A stretch of DNA of 58,636 nucleotides from Acidimicrobiia bacterium (GCA_022822265.1 JAJECA010000039.1:1-58636); one strand, 5' to 3'; shown: positions 35,008 to 44,358, numbered from the stretch's first letter. The notes: a model not told the origin generated them from the letters alone. Made by a program: numbers and translations.

Positions 35008-37208
35008 CAGCCGCCCTCGGTACCCAGGAACACCGCCCGGGCCAAGTCGTCGCGTTCGGCCAGCTCTTGGGCCGGTCCCTCGAAGCGTACCTGCCCCTTC
35101 TCCAGGAAGACGGCGCGATCGGCAATGGCCAGTGCCACGTTCAGCGACTGCTCGACGATGATCATGGTCTGGCCTTGGGCTTTGAGCTCTTCGATGGTCT
35201 CCAGCAGCGACTGCACCACCACCGGGGCCAAACCCAGCGACAGCTCGTCGATCATCAGCACCTCGGGCTCATGCAGCATCACCCGGGCCAGCGCCAGCAT
35301 CTGCTGCTGGCCGCCGGATAGGTTGCCGGCTCGCTCTTTGGGCCGATGAGCCAGGTCGGGGAACAACTCGAAGGCCCTCTCGATGCGGCGGTCCCGGTCG
35401 TCAGGGTCGGCACGGTAGGCGTAGGCCCCCATGAGCAAGTTGTCGCGGATCGTCAGGTCGCTCCACACCCCGGCTCCGCCGGGCAGCATGTGCAGTCCCA
35501 TGGCCGCCCGCTGCTCGGGGGTGGCGAACGTGATGGTCTGACCGTGCAAGCGCACCACTCCCCGCTCGGGGGTCACCAGGCCGGTGATCACCTTGAGTGC
35601 GGTGGACTTCCCTGCGCCGTTGGTGCCCAGCAAGGCCAGCGTCTCCTGTTTGCGCACCTCGAAGCCGAGGTCGAACAGCACCTGCACCTGCCCGTAACTG
35701 AAATCCACATCGACCACTTGGATGGCCGGGATGTCGTCGGGGTCGGTCTCAGCTTGGCGGCGCTCTTCTTCTTGTTCTTCTCTCAGCTCGCCAACCACCA
35801 GGGAGAGATCGCGCCGCAGCCGGCCGGCCCCCCGCAGCACGAAGTAGGCGCCTACAGGCATGGCTATCGCAGTGATGATGGTGATAGCGGTTTGCTCGCC
35901 GAGCTCATTTTGGAGGAAGCCAGCGATGATGCTGCCTCCCACACCGCCCACCATGACCATGAAGAAGGTCAAGATGGCGGTGCCCATGCCTCGCAAGCGG
36001 TAGGGGAACACGGCCTGGATTGCCGGCTGCACCATGGCGAAGGCCCCGCCCAGCAGCGTGGAATTGATCGCGGAGAACACCATGAAGAGCGCCAGGTTGG
36101 GCATCGCGTACTGGATGGGCACCAGCACCCCGATGGGTACCAACAACACACCTATCAACAGCAGCGCTCGATTGGGATCTTTGCGGAATGTGGCATCGAA
36201 CCGGCGCCCGACAAACGGCAAGAACAAGATAAGCCCGAACCCTGCGGGGGCAACAGCCAGGCCGCGCTCCAAGGCGTCGAGGTCGAATTCTTCCTCCAAA
36301 AAGAACGACTGAATCGAACCGGCCGGGAAGAGGGCAAAGCCCATGGCGGCGAACGCGATGGTCATGTTGCGAATGGAGTCGATATTCCAAATGCGGGCGA
36401 AGGCGGCCTCCACTGAGATGGGCATCTTGTTGTCCTGCTTGAGCCCTGCGCCCAGCACGTGCTTCTGCTCCCATTGGCCTCGGGGCGGTTCTCTCAAGAA
36501 GAACGCAAATATCGCCAAAGCCGCGGTGGGCAGTCCGAGCAGGTAGAACGCCCACCGCCACCCGTCGCCTCCTCCAATCCACACCGCGATGCCCCCGGCC
36601 AGGATCGGGCTGATGGCAGAGAACACCCGGCCCACTCCGGCGTTGGTGGCGTACATGCGGCCCCGGGTCTGGAGCGGGTAGGTGTCGGCCAGCATGCTCG
36701 GATGCACGGTGATGGTGTTGGCCTTGGACATGCCGGCGAAGAACCGCATGAAGAAGAACATCAGGGCGTTCACCGCCGCCCCCGATAGGGCGCTGAACGC
36801 GGCGAAGGCGCCGCTGGCGATGCCCACGATTGGACCCCGGCGGAAGCGGTCGGCCAGCCAGCCCATTGGGCCGGCGCCCAGCACGAAGAACATGAGCGAG
36901 GCCGTGCTGATGGCGGTGATTGCACCGTCGCTCACCCCGAAGCTCTCGCCGATATCGGGGCCCAAGATGGCCACCGCGCTGTTCTCCAGCTCGTCGAGGC
37001 TGTTCAGCGCCAAAAGCACAACGAAGGTCTGGAATCCGCCTTTGCGCAAACCCTCCTTGAGCGTGGTCTGCTCGCCCCCCACTCCGGGCAGCAAGTCGTC
37101 GGGGAACAACACGTCGGCCTTTTGGGCATCGCGCCGTGCAGCCTCGCCCTCGAGCACCGTTGTGGCCAGTGCGTCTATTGATTCGCCCTGGGCATGTTCT
37201 TCGGCCAA
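35007..37208 (-). CDS. MFS permease-LivF ATPase fusion (system 1)
   Basis: 733 residues. Up to about residue 470 is a polytopic major-facilitator domain with the MFS loop motif GWLADRFRRGPIVG, many hydrophobic helices, and an internal REPPRGQWEQK loop. A charged linker follows, then a LivF-type ATPase with Walker A GTNGAGKST (near 525), signature LSGGQQQMLALAR and Walker B VLMIDELSLGL. The start is TTG 37208 with a GGGGGGA ribosome site. The LivHMG gene follows with a TGATG junction. A paralogue with the same fusion is at 56486-58636. Confidence 0.9.
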   Translation of the reverse strand: MAEEHAQGESIDALATTVLEGEAARRDAQKADVLFPDDLLPGVGGEQTTLKEGLRKGGFQTFVVLLALNSLDELENSAVAILGPDIGESFGVSDGAITAISTASLMFFVLGAGPMGWLADRFRRGPIVGIASGAFAAFSALSGAAVNALMFFFMRFFAGMSKANTITVHPSMLADTYPLQTRGRMYATNAGVGRVFSAISPILAGGIAVWIGGGDGWRWAFYLLGLPTAALAIFAFFLREPPRGQWEQKHVLGAGLKQDNKMPISVEAAFARIWNIDSIRNMTIAFAAMGFALFPAGSIQSFFLEEEFDLDALERGLAVAPAGFGLILFLPFVGRRFDATFRKDPNRALLLIGVLLVPIGVLVPIQYAMPNLALFMVFSAINSTLLGGAFAMVQPAIQAVFPYRLRGMGTAILTFFMVMVGGVGGSIIAGFLQNELGEQTAITIITAIAMPVGAYFVLRGAGRLRRDLSLVVGELREEQEEERRQAETDPDDIPAIQVVDVDFSYGQVQVLFDLGFEVRKQETLALLGTNGAGKSTALKVITGLVTPERGVVRLHGQTITFATPEQRAAMGLHMLPGGAGVWSDLTIRDNLLMGAYAYRADPDDRDRRIERAFELFPDLAHRPKERAGNLSGGQQQMLALARVMLHEPEVLMIDELSLGLAPVVVQSLLETIEELKAQGQTMIIVEQSLNVALAIADRAVFLEKGQVRFEGPAQELAERDDLARAVFLGTEGG

Positions 37209-37306
37209 CGGTCCCCCCGAATTGAACAGGCTTATTCCGCCTGCGATGGCCCATGAGACTAGCGTGACCGGATCGACTCGATACCAGAGCCAAGCCAGGA
37301 GATGTG

Positions 37307-38884
37307 ATGAGCGGACCTTCCAACGTCGCGGTCGTTTTGCTGGATTCGCTGAACCGGCACATGTTGGGGAGCTACGGGGGCACCGAGTTCGAGACGCCGA
37401 ATCTGGACCGGTTCGCGTCTGAGCGGGCTACTCGGTTCACCCGCCATGTAACGGGATCGCTGCCTTGCATGCCGGCCCGCCACGACATCTTGTGCGGGGC
37501 GCTGGACTTTTTGTGGAAGCCGTGGGGGTCGATTGAGCTCTGGGAGGAGCCCATCACCCGGGTGCTGCGCCATCAAGGCGTGACCACCGCACTGGTTACC
37601 GACCACCCCCACCTGTTCGAGACCGGCGGAGAGAACTACCACACCGATTTCCATTGCTGGGACTACCTGCGGGGCCATGAAGGCGATCCGTGGCGCACGT
37701 ACTACGACCCCTCCTGGGCCGGCTCGCCGACCATGCCGGCCCGCAAGGGCGGCTGGTGGTGGTCAAAGATGTGGGGGCTTGAGGAGATGGACCGGGCCTA
37801 CGACCGGTCGCGCACGTTCTTCCGGGACGAGGAGGACTATCCCGGGCCGATGACAATGAGCGCGGCGGCCCGGTTCCTGTCCCAGGACACGCCCCATCAC
37901 GACCGATGGTTCATGTTTGTGGACGAGTTCGATCCCCACGAGCCGTTCGACACCCCGGCGCCGTGGGCCGGCCGATATCACGACGAGCCGTGGGGAGAAG
38001 AGGAGTGGATTATCTGGCCCCCCTACATCGACGGGGGCATCGCCTCAGGCCACTTCTCCGAGAAGGAGGGCCGCCACGTGCGGGCCAACTACGGGTCCAA
38101 GCTGTCGATGATCGACCACTGGTTCGGACAGATCCTCAATCGTTTCGACGAACAGAACCTGTGGGAAGACACTGCGCTGATCGTGTGTACCGATCACGGC
38201 CACTACCTGGGCGACGAGCGGGAGGGCCGCGACATCTGGGGCAAGCCGGGTGTGCCCCAATACGAGCCATTGGGCCACACGCCGCTGTTGATTTCGTGGC
38301 CCGGCAAACCCGGCGGGGGAACCTGTGAGGCGCTGACCACCAACGTGGACATATTCGCCACCGTGGCCGACATCTTCGATGCCGAGGTGAAGCAGACCAC
38401 CCACGGCCACTCCATGGCCCCGCTGCTGAGCGGCGAGGCTGACTCCATCCGAGAGTGGGCGCTGGGCGGGGTGTTCGGCGGCTGGGTGCAGGTGACCGAC
38501 GGTCAGCACAAGTACGCCCGGGGAGCCGAGGGCGAGAACTTCCCCATCTCCATGTGGTCCAACCGGTGGTCCACCATGCCGTTCGGCGACATCGGCATGC
38601 CCGGCCTGCCCCCGCCCGACCACCGGGCCTGGCTCGACAAAATGCCAGGCTCAGAGGTGCCAGTGATCCGCCAGCCCTACGAGCCGGGCGACAAGCTGCC
38701 GCTGTGGATAACGGTCAACGCCTGCAACGACCGCCACTTCCTGTTCGATCTCGACGTCGACCCGAGTGAACAGGAAAACCGCAGCCGCGAGTCATTAGCC
38801 GCAGAGATGGTTGATCTGCTTCACACCGCGCTCAACGATGTAGACGCACCCGATGAGCAATACGCTCGTTTGGGGCTCAAATGA
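37307..38884 (+). CDS. Type I sulfatase
   Basis: 525 residues with formylglycine site CMPAR (Cys54) and metal sites LLDSLNRH at the N-terminus and CTDHGHYLGDE in the middle. The C-terminal third includes an FLFDLDVDPSEQENR strand typical of sulfatases. No signal peptide is seen. The AGGAG ribosome site fits ATG 37307 better than GTG 37304. It heads a five-gene operon with a solute-binding protein, a selenoprotein and an acyl-CoA ligase, and is divergent from the transporter genes, with 98 bases between starts. Confidence 0.9.
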   Translation: MSGPSNVAVVLLDSLNRHMLGSYGGTEFETPNLDRFASERATRFTRHVTGSLPCMPARHDILCGALDFLWKPWGSIELWEEPITRVLRHQGVTTALVTDHPHLFETGGENYHTDFHCWDYLRGHEGDPWRTYYDPSWAGSPTMPARKGGWWWSKMWGLEEMDRAYDRSRTFFRDEEDYPGPMTMSAAARFLSQDTPHHDRWFMFVDEFDPHEPFDTPAPWAGRYHDEPWGEEEWIIWPPYIDGGIASGHFSEKEGRHVRANYGSKLSMIDHWFGQILNRFDEQNLWEDTALIVCTDHGHYLGDEREGRDIWGKPGVPQYEPLGHTPLLISWPGKPGGGTCEALTTNVDIFATVADIFDAEVKQTTHGHSMAPLLSGEADSIREWALGGVFGGWVQVTDGQHKYARGAEGENFPISMWSNRWSTMPFGDIGMPGLPPPDHRAWLDKMPGSEVPVIRQPYEPGDKLPLWITVNACNDRHFLFDLDVDPSEQENRSRESLAAEMVDLLHTALNDVDAPDEQYARLGLK

Positions 38885-38924
38885 CGCAACCACCGATATC
38901 CGGCCACAGCATTGGAGGAAGGGC

Positions 38925-40427
38925 ATGCCCGTCATGAACAGGAGTTTTGGGATCGCGAGGAGATGGTGGTGGCTGCTCGTCGTTTTGGCGCTGGTGGCCG
39001 CGGCCTGCGGTGGTAACGACGATGACGGCGCGGCCGACACACCGGAGCCAGCCGCGACTGAAGAGCAGGCGGACGCACCGGCTGAGGAGCCCGCCGAGGA
39101 ACCTGCCGAGGAGCCGGCCGAAGCACCCGCGGAGGAGGCGGCTGACGAACCAGCGGAGGAGCCCGCCGAGCAACCGGCCGACGAGCCGGCTGAGACCCCC
39201 GCGGAGCCGACGCCGGCCCCCACACCGGTGGAGCTGATTGCCAGCTACCAGGGGGTGACCGAAAGCGAGATCGCTATTGGGGTGGCCGCCATCGATCCGG
39301 TGCAGATCAATGAGATGTTCGGCATCGACATCGGCATCTTCCCGGTACAAGACCTATATGCCGCTTTGTCCGAAGACCTCAATGAGCGGGGCGGTATCCA
39401 CGGCCGCAACGTTGTTGTCCATGTGGTTTCCTTTCTGCCCATTGGAACCGCCGACAGCGAGCGGGTGTGTACCGAGCTGATGGAGGACAAGAGGGTTTTC
39501 GCAGTGATCGGCCAGTTCCTCGAGGACAACGCCCTGTGCATTACCGAGCTGCACGGTCATCCTTACGTAGGCCATTTCGGGGAGAACACCGAGCGCCAAG
39601 AGCGGTCCAACGGCCTGTTCTTCGCCACCGAGATGAAGCAAACCCGCCAGCGGGTGGGCGGGACCACCGAGATGATCCGGGCCGGCGACCTCGAAGGCCA
39701 CCGCGTGGGCATTTTCTACGAGGCACCCCCCGACAAGGAGTATGCCGATGCGGTGCAGCCGTTGTTGGAGGAGGCGGGCATCAACGTCGTCGGGGTCTAT
39801 TCCCCGGGTGCTCCCACCACTGACACCGTTCAAAACGAACAGAATGTCGACAACATCTCCTCCCGAATGGAGGCCGACGGAGTTGATCTGATTCTCAACC
39901 TCTCCAACGTCTACGGCATCATCGGGTCGGTGCAGCGCATTGGCTGGGAGGTGCGCATTGCCCACACCAATGGACAGGCGGCCGACCGACTGACCATTGC
40001 CGATGATCAAGGCCTTGAAGACGAGTACATGGCCCGCACCTTTGCCGTCACCACCAACAAGCCGACCAGCGAGGAAGCGCTGGCCGACCCCGGTGTGCAG
40101 GAGTGCCTTGCCATATTTGAGGAGCGATCCAGTGGAGAGCCTCTGGATACCACCAACGACGACATCGTCAACGGTGTGGTCAACCACTGCCGGGCCTTCG
40201 CCCTCACCGTGAAGATCCTGGAGGCCGCCGGCGGCAACATCACCCCGGAGACGTTCAAGGCCGCCGCTGAGGGTCTTGGCACCTTCGATCTTCCCGCCAT
40301 GATGAACGCCAGCCTTTCGCCCGACAAGCACTCGGCCGGATCATTGGTGCGCCGCTACGAGTACTTCCCCGAAGTCAGAACCTACTTGCCGGTCGGCGAC
40401 CCCATTCCGACCGAGCCTGTTGAGTAA
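38925..40427 (+). CDS. Branched-chain-type ABC solute-binding lipoprotein (system 1)
   Basis: 500 residues. The signal peptide ends at a lipobox of AAAC type, followed by a linker of about 45 residues made of repeated EEPA/DEPA units. The type I periplasmic-binding fold starts at ESEIAIGVAAIDPVQINE and includes the common GGIHGRNVVV and ALCITELHGHPYVG segments. It would deliver a ligand to the LivHMG/MFS-LivF proteins encoded on the opposite strand. Start ATG 38925 has a GGAGG site 6 bases upstream; ATG 38934 is possible. Ligand unknown. Confidence 0.85.
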   Translation: MPVMNRSFGIARRWWWLLVVLALVAAACGGNDDDGAADTPEPAATEEQADAPAEEPAEEPAEEPAEAPAEEAADEPAEEPAEQPADEPAETPAEPTPAPTPVELIASYQGVTESEIAIGVAAIDPVQINEMFGIDIGIFPVQDLYAALSEDLNERGGIHGRNVVVHVVSFLPIGTADSERVCTELMEDKRVFAVIGQFLEDNALCITELHGHPYVGHFGENTERQERSNGLFFATEMKQTRQRVGGTTEMIRAGDLEGHRVGIFYEAPPDKEYADAVQPLLEEAGINVVGVYSPGAPTTDTVQNEQNVDNISSRMEADGVDLILNLSNVYGIIGSVQRIGWEVRIAHTNGQAADRLTIADDQGLEDEYMARTFAVTTNKPTSEEALADPGVQECLAIFEERSSGEPLDTTNDDIVNGVVNHCRAFALTVKILEAAGGNITPETFKAAAEGLGTFDLPAMMNASLSPDKHSAGSLVRRYEYFPEVRTYLPVGDPIPTEPVE

Positions 40428-40440
40428 AGGAGTAACCATC

Positions 40441-41469
40441 ATGACAACGATCACCATCCTTGGCGATGAGGTTGCCACAACTACCGGAGAGTGGGCCGAT
40501 GGACGCCCGCTGGTCGAGCCCGATGCCCTATCGGCCGCAGTCGGCTGGACGCTTAAGCCAGAGGGGCTCTGCCGCGACGATCAGTGCGTGCTGGTGGGGG
40601 ATGGCTCTGCAATCAGAGTTGGAGACAAGCTCGATCTGGCCGCAGTGGCCAATGCGGTGGATCAGCCCACCGTGGTCGATCCCGACGCCGGCATCGTGGT
40701 GCTGGGCCAGCCCAACGCCACTCGCCAAGCGGCTCTGCGAGACCGACAGGCACCCGACTTCACCCTCGCCGACCTTGACGGCACCAGCCACAGACTGTCG
40801 GACTACGCCGGCAAAAAGCGCCTGCTGGTCGCCTTCTCCAGTTGGTGAGGATGCGCCTTCGACCTGCCCGGGTGGCAGGAACTGTACGACGAGTTGGCCG
40901 ACGAGGGCTTCCTGGTGGTGGCGGTGGCCATCGACGAGAACATCGACGAGGTGCGGAGCTTGGCCGAGAACATTACCTATCCAGTGCTCATGGACCCCGA
41001 CCACATCCTCACCGAGCTGTACGCCATCAGCAATGTGCCTGCCGTGGTGTGGATCGACGAGGAGGGTCGCATTGCCCGCCCCAACGCCTACGAGTTCGGG
41101 AGCGACCTGCTAAGCGAGTTCACCGGTCGAACTCGCGCGGGCCACTTCGACCAGATTAGGGAGTGGGTCCACAACGGCACTGTCCCCGAAGATGCCAGCA
41201 GCCAGATCGCCGATCTCAGCGACGACGAGGTGGCCGCTCGGCTGCACTTCCGCCTGGCCGCCCACTTGCGCCGCAACGGCGACGAGGATGGCGCGTCCCG
41301 GCACTTCGACGCCGCCGCCCAGCTAGCACCGCTTGATTTCACCGTTGTCCGGGCCGCCATGCCGCTTCAGGGCGAGAGCCCGTTCGGCGAGGAGTTCTTC
41401 AAGATTCTGGCGGAGTATGAAGCTGCTGGAACCCCGTTCCACGGCATCATTCCGGCCAGCGAGGCTTGA
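40441..41469 (+). CDS. Selenocysteine-containing redoxin (TlpA/ResA-like thioredoxin fold), UGA recoded at 40846
   Basis: Two ORFs in the same frame are separated by one UGA at 40846-40848. Read as selenocysteine (residue 136 of 342), it gives the motif FSSW-U-GC-AFDLPGW at the place of the catalytic cysteines in thioredoxin-fold redoxins. The fold continues unbroken after it: FLVVAVAIDENIDEV, then the cis-Pro segment NVPAVVWIDEEGRI. Before it lies APDFTLADLDGTSHRLSDYAGK, typical of redoxins. The N-terminal 95 residues include a C-x4-C pair (LCRDDQC), and a helical C-terminal region of about 100 residues resembles a TPR-type tail. Start ATG 40441 has AAAGGAG 8 bases upstream. It lies between the solute-binding gene (13-base gap) and an acyl-CoA ligase (1-base overlap). 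No selenium-handling genes are in the window. Confidence 0.85.
40863..40879 (+). promoter_or_regulatory. Candidate bacterial SECIS hairpin
   Basis: CCTGCC-CGGGT-GGCAGG forms a perfect 6-bp GC stem with a 5-base loop. The loop starts 20 bases after the UGA and has G in its second position, matching the known bSECIS pattern (small apical loop with a guanine, about 16-37 bases from UGA). It lies inside the coding sequence. Confidence 0.65.
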
Positions 41470-43031
41470 TGATCGTCCACCCCAGCCCGCTGCCCGATGA
41501 GCCACTGAGCTCGCAGCCGGTCACTGGATTTGTGCTGGAACGGGCCGCGGAACTCGCCGATCAGGAGGCGGTGATCGATGGGCCGGGGGAGTGGTCGCTC
41601 ACGTTCGGCCAGCTTGAGCAGGCGGTTTACTCCCTGGCTGGGGGACTGGCCGCCGCCGGCTTCGCCCGCGGCGATGTCGCCGCGCTGATCGCTCCGAACT
41701 CGCCGTGGTATCCGGTGGTGTTCCACGCGGTGGCCGTCGCAGGAGGAGCGGTCACCACGGTCAACCCCACCTACGGCGCGGAGGAGATCGCCTATCAGCT
41801 CACCGATTCGGGGGCGACGCTGGTCTTCGCCGCGGACGGTTTCGCCGCACCGGCCCAAGAGGCCATGGACCAGGCTGGGGTGGCCGGCGAGGTGGTGGTG
41901 ATCGACAGCGACAGCCCCTCCAAAGGCATTCCGATGCACTCGCTGATGGGCGACCCGATAACCCAGGTTGAGGTGGATCCCCGCGATGACGTGGTGGTGC
42001 TGCCCTACTCCTCGGGAACCACGGGGCTGCCCAAGGGGGTGATGCTCACCCACGCCAATCTGGTGAACAACATCGAGCAGTGCGCCTCATCGGTGGCGTC
42101 GCAGGGCAGCGATGTGGTGCTGGCCGTGCTGCCGTTCTTCCACATCTACGGCATGCAAGTGCTCATGAACGACCAACTGCACCACGGAACCACGCTGGTG
42201 ACCATGCCCCGTTTCGACCTGAGCCAGGCGCTGTCGCTCATCGAGCGCCACCAGGTGACTCGGTTCTTCGCGGTGCCTCCCATCGTGTTGGCGCTGGCCA
42301 AACACCCTGCGGTGGCCGATTTCGATCTGTCGTCATTACGGCAGGTGTTGTCGGGTGCGGCACCGCTTGGGGCAGAGGTGGCCGCGGAGGCATCGGCTCG
42401 GATCGGTTGCGAAGTAGTCCAGGGCTATGGGATGACCGAGCTCAGCCCCATTACCCACGCCACACCGCCGGGCAATTCCAAACCTGGTTCAGTGGGCCTG
42501 ACGGTGGCCAATACCGAAGCCAGGATTGTCGATCCAGACTCGGGCAACGACCAGCCCATCGACCTCGAAGGCGAATTGTGGATCCGCGGACCACAGGTGA
42601 TGAAGGGCTACCTCAACAACCCGGCGGCCACCGCTGAGACCATCGACCAAGAGGGCTGGCTTCATACCGGGGACATCGCCCGGATCGACGGCGATGGCCA
42701 TGTGTACATCGTCGACCGGCTGAAGGAGCTCATCAAGGTCAAAGGGTTCCAGGTGGCCCCCGCCGAGTTGGAGGCGCTGCTGCTGGATCACCCGCAGATC
42801 ACCGATGCCGCGGTGGTCGGCCGCCCTGACGACGAAAGTGGGGAGGTGCCGCTGGCGTTCGTGGTGGCCGCTCCTGAATCGGCCCTTGACGAGGAGGCGG
42901 TCAAGAGCTTCGTGGCCGACCAAACGGCCACCTACAAGCACCTCGGCGAGGTGCGGTTTGCTGATTCGATCCCCAAGTCGGCCTCGGGCAAGATCCTGCG
43001 CCGGGAGCTGCGGGAGTTGGTCGATGGCTGA
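41469..43031 (+). CDS. AMP-forming acyl-CoA ligase (4-coumarate-CoA-ligase-like)
   Basis: 520 residues with the AMP-binding signature PYSSGTTGLPKGVMLTH, GYGMTELSP, the hinge DRLKELIKVKGFQVAP and the catalytic lysine in PKSASGKILRREL. It resembles plant-type 4CL and long-chain ligases and should activate a carboxylate as CoA ester. The ATG overlaps the selenoprotein stop by one base (TGATG), so translation is coupled, and it overlaps the PPOX gene by 8 bases. Confidence 0.9.
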   Translation: MIVHPSPLPDEPLSSQPVTGFVLERAAELADQEAVIDGPGEWSLTFGQLEQAVYSLAGGLAAAGFARGDVAALIAPNSPWYPVVFHAVAVAGGAVTTVNPTYGAEEIAYQLTDSGATLVFAADGFAAPAQEAMDQAGVAGEVVVIDSDSPSKGIPMHSLMGDPITQVEVDPRDDVVVLPYSSGTTGLPKGVMLTHANLVNNIEQCASSVASQGSDVVLAVLPFFHIYGMQVLMNDQLHHGTTLVTMPRFDLSQALSLIERHQVTRFFAVPPIVLALAKHPAVADFDLSSLRQVLSGAAPLGAEVAAEASARIGCEVVQGYGMTELSPITHATPPGNSKPGSVGLTVANTEARIVDPDSGNDQPIDLEGELWIRGPQVMKGYLNNPAATAETIDQEGWLHTGDIARIDGDGHVYIVDRLKELIKVKGFQVAPAELEALLLDHPQITDAAVVGRPDDESGEVPLAFVVAAPESALDEEAVKSFVADQTATYKHLGEVRFADSIPKSASGKILRRELRELVDG

Positions 43032-43494
43032 GGAAAGGGTCAAGCCCACGGTGCGGATGACGCCCGACGAGTGCTGGGAGATGCTGGAAACCTCGGTTAA
43101 TGGCGTCTTCACCACGCTTCGGGCCAACGGCCAGCCGATCTCCCTCCCCGTTTGGTACGTGGTGCTCGATCGCAAGATCTACATGGTGACCCGAGGCAAG
43201 AAGGTGGTGCGGGTGCGCAACGACCAGCGCTGCTCCTTCTTGGTGGACACAGGTGAGCGGTGGGCCGAGTTGCGAGCCGTGCACGTGGAGTGCGTGGGCC
43301 GGGTGATCGAGCCCTCAGAGGAGCTGGCCCAGCGGATCGCTCAGGCTCTGAATGGGAAGTACGCCCCGTATCGGACGGCCCGAGGCGCGATGCCCGAGCA
43401 GACCGCGGATTACTACGAGAAGAACCTCAACTTCACTATCGAGCTCACCCCGGTGGGCAAGATGCTCAACTGGGACAACAGCAAGCTCTTCTAG
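43024..43494 (+). CDS. PPOX-class (pyridoxamine-phosphate-oxidase-like) flavin or F420-binding protein
   Basis: 156 residues of split-barrel fold: TLRANGQPISLPVWYVVLDR and KIYMVTRGKKVVRVRNDQRC are the usual strand patterns, followed by VECVGRVIEPSEE. Proteins of this family in actinobacteria often bind FMN or F420 and reduce small molecules, or serve as flavin partners. It is the last gene of the sulfatase/solute-binding operon and overlaps the ligase gene by 8 bases, so the longer upstream frame to 42805 is not its start. Confidence 0.8.
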   Translation: MAEERVKPTVRMTPDECWEMLETSVNGVFTTLRANGQPISLPVWYVVLDRKIYMVTRGKKVVRVRNDQRCSFLVDTGERWAELRAVHVECVGRVIEPSEELAQRIAQALNGKYAPYRTARGAMPEQTADYYEKNLNFTIELTPVGKMLNWDNSKLF

Positions 43495-43497
43495 CGG

Positions 43498-44277
43498 TCA
43501 TTCCCACTTGTACTCGGGGTCGCGCTTTTCCCGGAAGGCTCGGCGAGCCTCTCGGGAGTCGTCGAAGCGCATCAGGCGGGTGGTGTAGTCCTGCTCGGTG
43601 CGGTAGCCCTCCCGCAGCGGCAGGTCTTCGATTCGGTTCATCGACTCTTTGGCCATCCGCATGGCGATCGGGCTCTTGGCAGCCAGCTCTCGGGCCAGCT
43701 CCATCGCAGCGTCCATGAGCTTGTCGGGGGCGGTCACCTCTCTCACCGCGCCGATGCGGTACATCTCTTGGGCGGAGACCTGCTCGCCGGTGAGGAACAT
43801 CTCCCGGGCTTTGTGGCGGCCCATCATCAGCGAGAGGTGGGCGCTGGCGCCGAGCAGCCCGACGTTGATCTCCGGCGTACCGAAGCGAGCGTTCTCTGAG
43901 GCCACCAGCATGTCGCAGCAGGCGGCATAGGCCAGGCCGGCCCCCAGCGCGTAGCCGTTGATGGCGCCGATAACCGGAACGGCGCAGTCGATGATCGCCC
44001 ACATGGCCTCTCGGGCCAAGTACCCGGGATCGGTCAGGTCGCGGGGGTGCCGCTCCGAGCGAGGTGTGCCGTCTGGCGGGCTCAGGTCGGCACCGGCGCA
44101 AAACGCCTTGTCTCCCGCACCGGTGAAGATGGCGACCCGCACGTCGCGGTCGTCGCCCAGAGTGGCGAAGACGTCATGGATTTGGACGAATGTCTCGTTG
44201 TTGACCGCATTGACCGGAGGGCGGTCGAGGGTGACGATGGCGATGTGGTCGCGCTTTTCTACTTGGAGGTCGGGCAC
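43498..44277 (-). CDS. Enoyl-CoA hydratase/isomerase family (crotonase)
   Basis: 259 residues, with KRDHIAIVTLDRPPVNAVN, the oxyanion-hole segment AFCAGADLS, and INGYALGAGLAYAACCDMLVAS at the second oxyanion-hole position. The acid/base position reads NVGLLGAS, with no glutamate at the usual first place, so it may be an isomerase, hydrolase or other crotonase rather than a standard hydratase. It converges with the PPOX gene three bases away. Confidence 0.9.
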   Translation of the reverse strand: MPDLQVEKRDHIAIVTLDRPPVNAVNNETFVQIHDVFATLGDDRDVRVAIFTGAGDKAFCAGADLSPPDGTPRSERHPRDLTDPGYLAREAMWAIIDCAVPVIGAINGYALGAGLAYAACCDMLVASENARFGTPEINVGLLGASAHLSLMMGRHKAREMFLTGEQVSAQEMYRIGAVREVTAPDKLMDAAMELARELAAKSPIAMRMAKESMNRIEDLPLREGYRTEQDYTTRLMRFDDSREARRAFREKRDPEYKWE

Positions 44278-44314
44278 AGATGAGCTCCCTCGCCTGCTTC
44301 GCTGCCAGGTTCTA

Positions 44315-44337
44315 CCCCCACAGTATCGGGGTGGGGG
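44315..44337 (-). terminator. GC-rich hairpin downstream of the P450 gene
   Basis: CCCCCAC and GTGGGGG pair with a 9-base loop, 21 bases beyond the P450 stop and before the crotonase start on the same strand. No T-run follows. A factor-independent terminator is possible but not certain. Confidence 0.35.
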
Positions 44338-44358
44338 AGCGTGGAAGGCTAGGCCGCC

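Noticed and set aside
40420..40440. TTG 40420 as start of the selenoprotein.
   Set aside because: It lies within the preceding gene's end and lacks a ribosome site. ATG 40441 has AAAGGAG 8 bases upstream.
40420..41469. A frameshift or nonsense pseudogene explanation for the split redoxin.
   Set aside because: The two parts are in the same frame, only one UGA separates them, it falls exactly at the catalytic residue, and a bSECIS-like hairpin follows. Sec decoding is the simpler explanation.
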